Shown here: one piece after another, positions 61,201 through 64,000 of the stretch
Layout: every line of letters starts with the position of its first letter
Position numbering within the stretch: the stretch's first letter is position 1
NCBI RefSeq assembly: GCF_002893095.1
Contig: NZ_PKQQ01000002.1
Coordinates: 372,001 to 436,000 of the forward strand
DNA: 64,000 nucleotides
DNA from: Stenotrophomonas sp. VV52
GTDB lineage: Bacteria; Pseudomonadota; Gammaproteobacteria; Xanthomonadales; Xanthomonadaceae
Reading direction: 5' to 3'
Made by a program: the position numbers and the translations under genes
The notes under the pieces: generated by a model
Databases searched by the model: none
What the model was told of the DNA's origin: nothing
Seen by the model: the letters and a program-made list of their open reading frames with translations, nothing else

Positions 61201-64000
61201 GTCCCCGATGCCGACGGTGTCGACGCGCTCACCGCCACTGCCGCCGCGATCCGCGCCACCATGGCCGCGCTGCAGGCCGAAGCGCCGCGCATTCCGTCGC
61301 AGGCCGAACTGGCGCAGCGCCTGCAGGCGCTGGCCGCAACGCTGCCCGAAGCACGCTGGCCGGCACTGGTGGCCGAAGACGGTACGGACCTGGACGGCGA
61401 CGAGGTCGAGACGCTCGAGGTTGACCTCGACGCTGAACGCGATGCCGAAGCCGACGCGTCGCGCGACGCGCACGACGTCACCGCGCACGAGCTGGCCGCG
61501 TTCTCGGCCCAGTTCGACGAACGCGATGGCTATGCCATCGCCGACGACAGCACCGACAGCACGCTGCAGCAGGCCATCGTGGACGCCGACGACCTGACCG
61601 TCGTCGATGCGGCGGAGATCATCGATGAACCTGCGGTCTCTGAGCCCGTCGAAGTCGCCGATGCACCCGATGCGCTGGTGGTCGATGAGTTGACCGGCAG
61701 CGATGACCTCTCGGCCTACTTCGACGCCGGCCTGGTTACGTCGTTCGACGCACCGGTCGCTGCGCCTGTTGAAGAAGTGGTCGCCGTGGAAGCGCCGACC
61801 GCCGAGATCGTCGACCACGGCCTGGAGAGCGTGGAGCTGACCGGCGCCGACGATCTGTCGCGCTTCTACGAACAGCCCGTGCCGGCCGCCGAAGAAGCGG
61901 TCCAGTCCATCGAGCTGGAGGCAGCCGAAGCAGAAGCGCTGCACGAAACCCTCGACGCTACCGACGCGGTTGAAGAAATCGAAGTCGTGGAAGTCGCCGA
62001 GGTCAGCGACGTAGTCGAAGCCGCGACCGACAGCGTTGCCGACGAAGCGGTTGTCGACGAGCTCGACGACGTGCTGCCGCCGGCCCCGGCCTTCGGCGAC
62101 ACCGTGGAACTGCAGCAGGCGCTGGATGATGGGCTGACCATCGTTGACGGCCCCGACGCCGCGGTTTCCAGCGACGATGCACCGGTGCTCAGTCTGGATG
62201 CGTCCCATCCGACGCTGGACGAAGCCGACGCGTTCGCCGAAGCGGAGGTCGAGCAGCCCTCGACCGCGCAGCCGCTGTTCGAGCTGGAAGACGCCCCGGC
62301 AACGGCCGAGGTCGACGTCCAGGCCGAAGCCGAAGCCGAAACCGAAGCCGAAACCGAAACCGAAACCGAAACCGCCGCCGACGAGCTCGACGACGCCGGC
62401 TCGCTGGACTTCAGCGTGCTCGACCGCGAGCTGGTCGACATCTTCGTTGAAGAAGGCAAGGACCTGCTCGACCATTGCGATGGCCTGATCAGCGAGCTGC
62501 GCGCCGCACCGGAGGACCGCGAGGCCCTGGCCGGCCTGCAGCGCGACCTGCACACCCTGAAGGGTGGCGCACGCATGGCCGGGATCAACGCCATCGGCGA
62601 CCTCGGCCACGGCATCGAGTCGCTGCTGGAAGCGGTCGCCGCCAACCGTACCGATATCGACCGCAGCGACGTGCAGCTGCTGGAGCGGGGCTTCGACCGC
62701 CTGCACCAGATGCTGACCCGCACCGGCCGCCATCGCGACGTGGCGATGCCCGACGACCTGATCGCCGCGTTCGAACAGCGCACCCTGGGCCGCGACGATG
62801 CCACCGGGACCGACTCCGTCCCGGCCGACGTCGCACCGGTGGCGATCGACACCGCCGTGGCCTCCGCGCCGCTGTCGGCGCCGGTGCCGCTGGAAGCCTC
62901 CAACGACGAGGACAGCCTGGCCCGTCCGCAGCAGGAACAGGTGCGCGTGCGCGCCGACCTGCTCGACCGCCTGGTCAACCACGCCGGTGAAGTGGCGATC
63001 TACCGCTCGCGCCTGGAACAGCAGCTCGGTGCCTTCCGCGGCGCCATGGGCGAACTGGACCGTACCAATGCGCGTCTGCGCGACCAGCTGCGCCGCCTGG
63101 ACCTGGAAACCGAAGCCCAGATCGTGGCCCGCTACCAGCGCGAGCAGGAGCAGGTGGACCACAGCTTCGACCCGCTGGAACTGGACCGGTTCTCCACCCT
63201 GCAGCAGCTCAGCCGCGCGCTGAACGAATCCGCAGCCGACCTTGGCGGCCTGCAGGGCGTGCTGGACGACCTGTCGCGCCAGTACGACGTACTGCTGCAG
63301 CAGCAGTCCCGCGTCAGCTCGGAACTGCAGGACGGCCTGATGCGTGCGCGCATGGTGCCGTTCGACGGCCTGGTGCCGCGCCTGCGCCGCGTGGTGCGCC
63401 AGGCCGGCCAGGACACCGGCAAGCAGGTCCACGTGACACTGGACGGGACCCACGGCGAACTGGACCGCAACGTGCTCGACCGCATGGTCGCGCCGCTGGA
63501 ACACATGCTGCGCAACTCTGTTGCGCACGGCCTGGAAACGCCGGAACAGCGCCGCGCCGCCGGCAAGCCGGAGGAAGGCGAGATCGCCATCCGCCTGCGC
63601 CGCGAAGGCTCGGAAATCGTGCTGGAAGTGGCCGATGACGGCGCCGGGCTGAACCGCGAGGCGATCCGTCGCCGTGCCGAACAGCGCGGCCTGGTCGAGG
63701 CCGACGCGGTCCTGTCCGATGCAGAACTGGATGCGATGATCTTCGCGGCCGGCTTCAGCACCGCCGACCAGGTCAGCCAGCTGGCCGGCCGTGGCGTGGG
63801 CATGGACGTGGTGCACAACGAAGTGCGCCAGCTCGGCGGCACGGTGGACATCCACTCGGTGCCGGGCAAGGGCGTCACCTTCACCCTGCGCCTGCCGCAG
63901 ACCCTGGCGGTCACCCAGGCGGTGTTCGTGCAGATCGGCGACACCACTTTCGCGGTCCCGGTGGCGTCGGTAAGCGGTATCGGCCGGATCTCGCGCGAGC
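58234..64000 (+). CDS. chpA: Chemosensory hybrid kinase ChpA (PilL), 3' end off-window
   Basis: The frame runs open from ATG 58234 to the window end, 1,922 residues visible. Histidine phosphotransfer (Hpt) modules: HQVQG at H52 (Lys replaced by Gln), a second degenerate unit near residues 290-355 with no His, FHTLKGSG at H799, VHTMNGAF at H956 (Lys to Asn) and LHTLKGGA at H1440. Between them lie acidic Ala/Val/Asp/Glu linkers, with an eight-unit dipeptide repeat at 1364-1379. A CheA-like kinase core follows: HMLRNSVAHGLE (N1761, H1765), VADDGAGLN (1799-1807), GRGVGMDVV (1852-1860), then the start of a CheW-like domain. A receiver domain should follow off-window. It phosphorylates PilG and PilH. 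Confidence 0.93.
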   Translation, partial: MSTLRDAMSHAALGWVKPELDETLRQVRNEVEYYAEDPADGSRMRFCAGYLHQVQGTLRMVELYAPAMVAEEMEQLANAIGAGEVPDRDEACATLMRGSVLLPDYLERLQNGHRDIPIVLLPLLNDIRAARAAPGINESVLFAFAPDSASATEAELDHARGSLSGRNRELLDTVGNAVKEELLRIKDALDLHLRTGGEPAQLQTQVDELGAVADTLGMMGLGVARGVVVQQRDALRGVVDGAQQIDETLLLDIAGALLYVDASLDDQVAHLGAGGSGEDDPSAAEGRRTVEILAHEAIANFAAAREHFVAFIETNWNHQQLHEVPRLLGEVAGALRMLDLPTPADYLQGVRQYISVELIGRQRVPSGRQLDTLADAMASLEYYLEALRERRQGREDILDITRTSLETLRYWPLPDENAAPADVSAEALPVAPEHVELTGWDTPVAAPVEVAVTPAAPAPGDVPSPPLPDITFDPVPEVAATAPVERVAKPAPTLVFEASMAPVAADAPQWTLHSDAARIETAAPTFANFDPVVAEDSEAGQAWGVAPVEIAPIVLDGVDTAVSDDDQPASTGFDPVAAEHDALELSDEPIEFTFDEPLQNAGDVLSLEIDDAPVAAQEAEGTLDVQALPSFLQEQIEPAAETPLTVDAPLEDVAAPADEIIEPVAAVEDEQGIELIEAAAPLATGGVQEAVISTIELDDESARFLAELDVAAAQFSTTPDVAPAAAVGDVEAAAAAEAELDTTIDAGFEDDGENIDQDIRDVFIEEFDEELVNLGNLLPVWRMAPDNMDRLRPIRRVFHTLKGSGRLVGARTLGEFSWKIEGMLNRVLDGSRPASPAVVAMVTQAYEVLPQLNAALRDGSRVSADLQAMQAIADRVGAGEETFHVPLQRSVPVAAPVETVEAVEPELSGTPANIDEVLREILEAEVEAHHATLQAWLQDAQAAPQPVTDSLLRAVHTMNGAFAMTDVPEITAVTGGAETFIKRSLAADAVPDADGVDALTATAAAIRATMAALQAEAPRIPSQAELAQRLQALAATLPEARWPALVAEDGTDLDGDEVETLEVDLDAERDAEADASRDAHDVTAHELAAFSAQFDERDGYAIADDSTDSTLQQAIVDADDLTVVDAAEIIDEPAVSEPVEVADAPDALVVDELTGSDDLSAYFDAGLVTSFDAPVAAPVEEVVAVEAPTAEIVDHGLESVELTGADDLSRFYEQPVPAAEEAVQSIELEAAEAEALHETLDATDAVEEIEVVEVAEVSDVVEAATDSVADEAVVDELDDVLPPAPAFGDTVELQQALDDGLTIVDGPDAAVSSDDAPVLSLDASHPTLDEADAFAEAEVEQPSTAQPLFELEDAPATAEVDVQAEAEAETEAETETETETAADELDDAGSLDFSVLDRELVDIFVEEGKDLLDHCDGLISELRAAPEDREALAGLQRDLHTLKGGARMAGINAIGDLGHGIESLLEAVAANRTDIDRSDVQLLERGFDRLHQMLTRTGRHRDVAMPDDLIAAFEQRTLGRDDATGTDSVPADVAPVAIDTAVASAPLSAPVPLEASNDEDSLARPQQEQVRVRADLLDRLVNHAGEVAIYRSRLEQQLGAFRGAMGELDRTNARLRDQLRRLDLETEAQIVARYQREQEQVDHSFDPLELDRFSTLQQLSRALNESAADLGGLQGVLDDLSRQYDVLLQQQSRVSSELQDGLMRARMVPFDGLVPRLRRVVRQAGQDTGKQVHVTLDGTHGELDRNVLDRMVAPLEHMLRNSVAHGLETPEQRRAAGKPEEGEIAIRLRREGSEIVLEVADDGAGLNREAIRRRAEQRGLVEADAVLSDAELDAMIFAAGFSTADQVSQLAGRGVGMDVVHNEVRQLGGTVDIHSVPGKGVTFTLRLPQTLAVTQAVFVQIGDTTFAVPVASVSGIGRISRE
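62323..62370 (+). repeat. Eight-unit 6-base tandem repeat inside chpA
   Basis: Units are GCCGAA or ACCGAA in the order G,G,G,A,G,A,A,A, coding Ala-Glu and Thr-Glu pairs at residues 1364-1379 in the acidic linker before the Hpt at H1440. Length changes would stay in frame and adjust linker length. Confidence 0.88.

Noticed and set aside
62323..62370. Tandem hexamers as a CRISPR-like or non-coding repeat
   Set aside because: There are no spacers, and the repeat is in frame inside chpA. No CRISPR array was found anywhere in the window.
58168..63855. Very long minus-strand frame (1,895 codons)
   Set aside because: Antisense shadow of chpA produced by high GC codon use. Its His/Arg/Val-rich composition has no domain, while the plus frame has clear Hpt and kinase motifs.

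Overview
The window is high-GC DNA from a gammaproteobacterium of the Xanthomonadaceae, most likely Stenotrophomonas. This is inferred from GTAG-headed palindromic repeats of the SMAG type in gene gaps, a copL-copA-copB copper operon, a pilG-pilH-pilI-pilJ-chpA twitching cluster and the overall gene style. No 16S gene is present to confirm it.

Bases 1 to about 23,648 are the right-hand part of a prophage with the gene content of a short-tailed (podovirus-like) phage. In order it carries a large terminase (cut by the window edge), portal, scaffold candidate, Gp49-family protein, major coat protein, head/tail joining proteins, a gp10-like tail protein that appears split, internal or ejection protein candidates including a GNAT-like and a cupin-like protein, a leftward block of four small accessory genes, a lysis cassette (GH108 endolysin, holin candidate, Rz with nested Rz1), tail fibre genes, an SRAP-family gene and a small orphan. 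The prophage ends at 23,601-23,648 in a copy of the 3' part of a tRNA-Lys(TTT) gene, which is the right attachment site. The intact tRNA, and probably the integrase, repressor and replication genes, should lie left of the window. A repeated motif TCCGTTGA followed 16 bases later by a -10-like box occurs at several phage gene starts and looks like a phage promoter family.

Bases 23.65-26.05 kb hold a leftward three-gene operon (OafA-type acyltransferase, 2OG-Fe(II) oxygenase, small protein) directly beside the attachment site, perhaps for surface glycan modification. The rest is chromosomal. It includes a lysozyme-inhibitor-like lipoprotein, a DUF3011 protein, a response regulator, a zinc-ribbon protein, a GNAT acetyltransferase, copLAB, recQ, dps, hrpA, relA with a downstream membrane-anchored protein, an NAD(P)-binding epimerase-like protein, a two-domain glycosyltransferase, PBP1b, a lipoprotein, a YoaA/DinG helicase, tsaB, a TonB-like gene overlapping gshB, and finally the Pil-Chp chemosensory operon. 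chpA, the multi-Hpt kinase of that operon, is still open when the window ends.

Functionally, the phage half is a virion and lysis programme plus lysogenic extras. The host half is housekeeping (envelope synthesis, stringent response, RNA and DNA helicases, glutathione, t6A), copper defence, and type IV pilus signalling.
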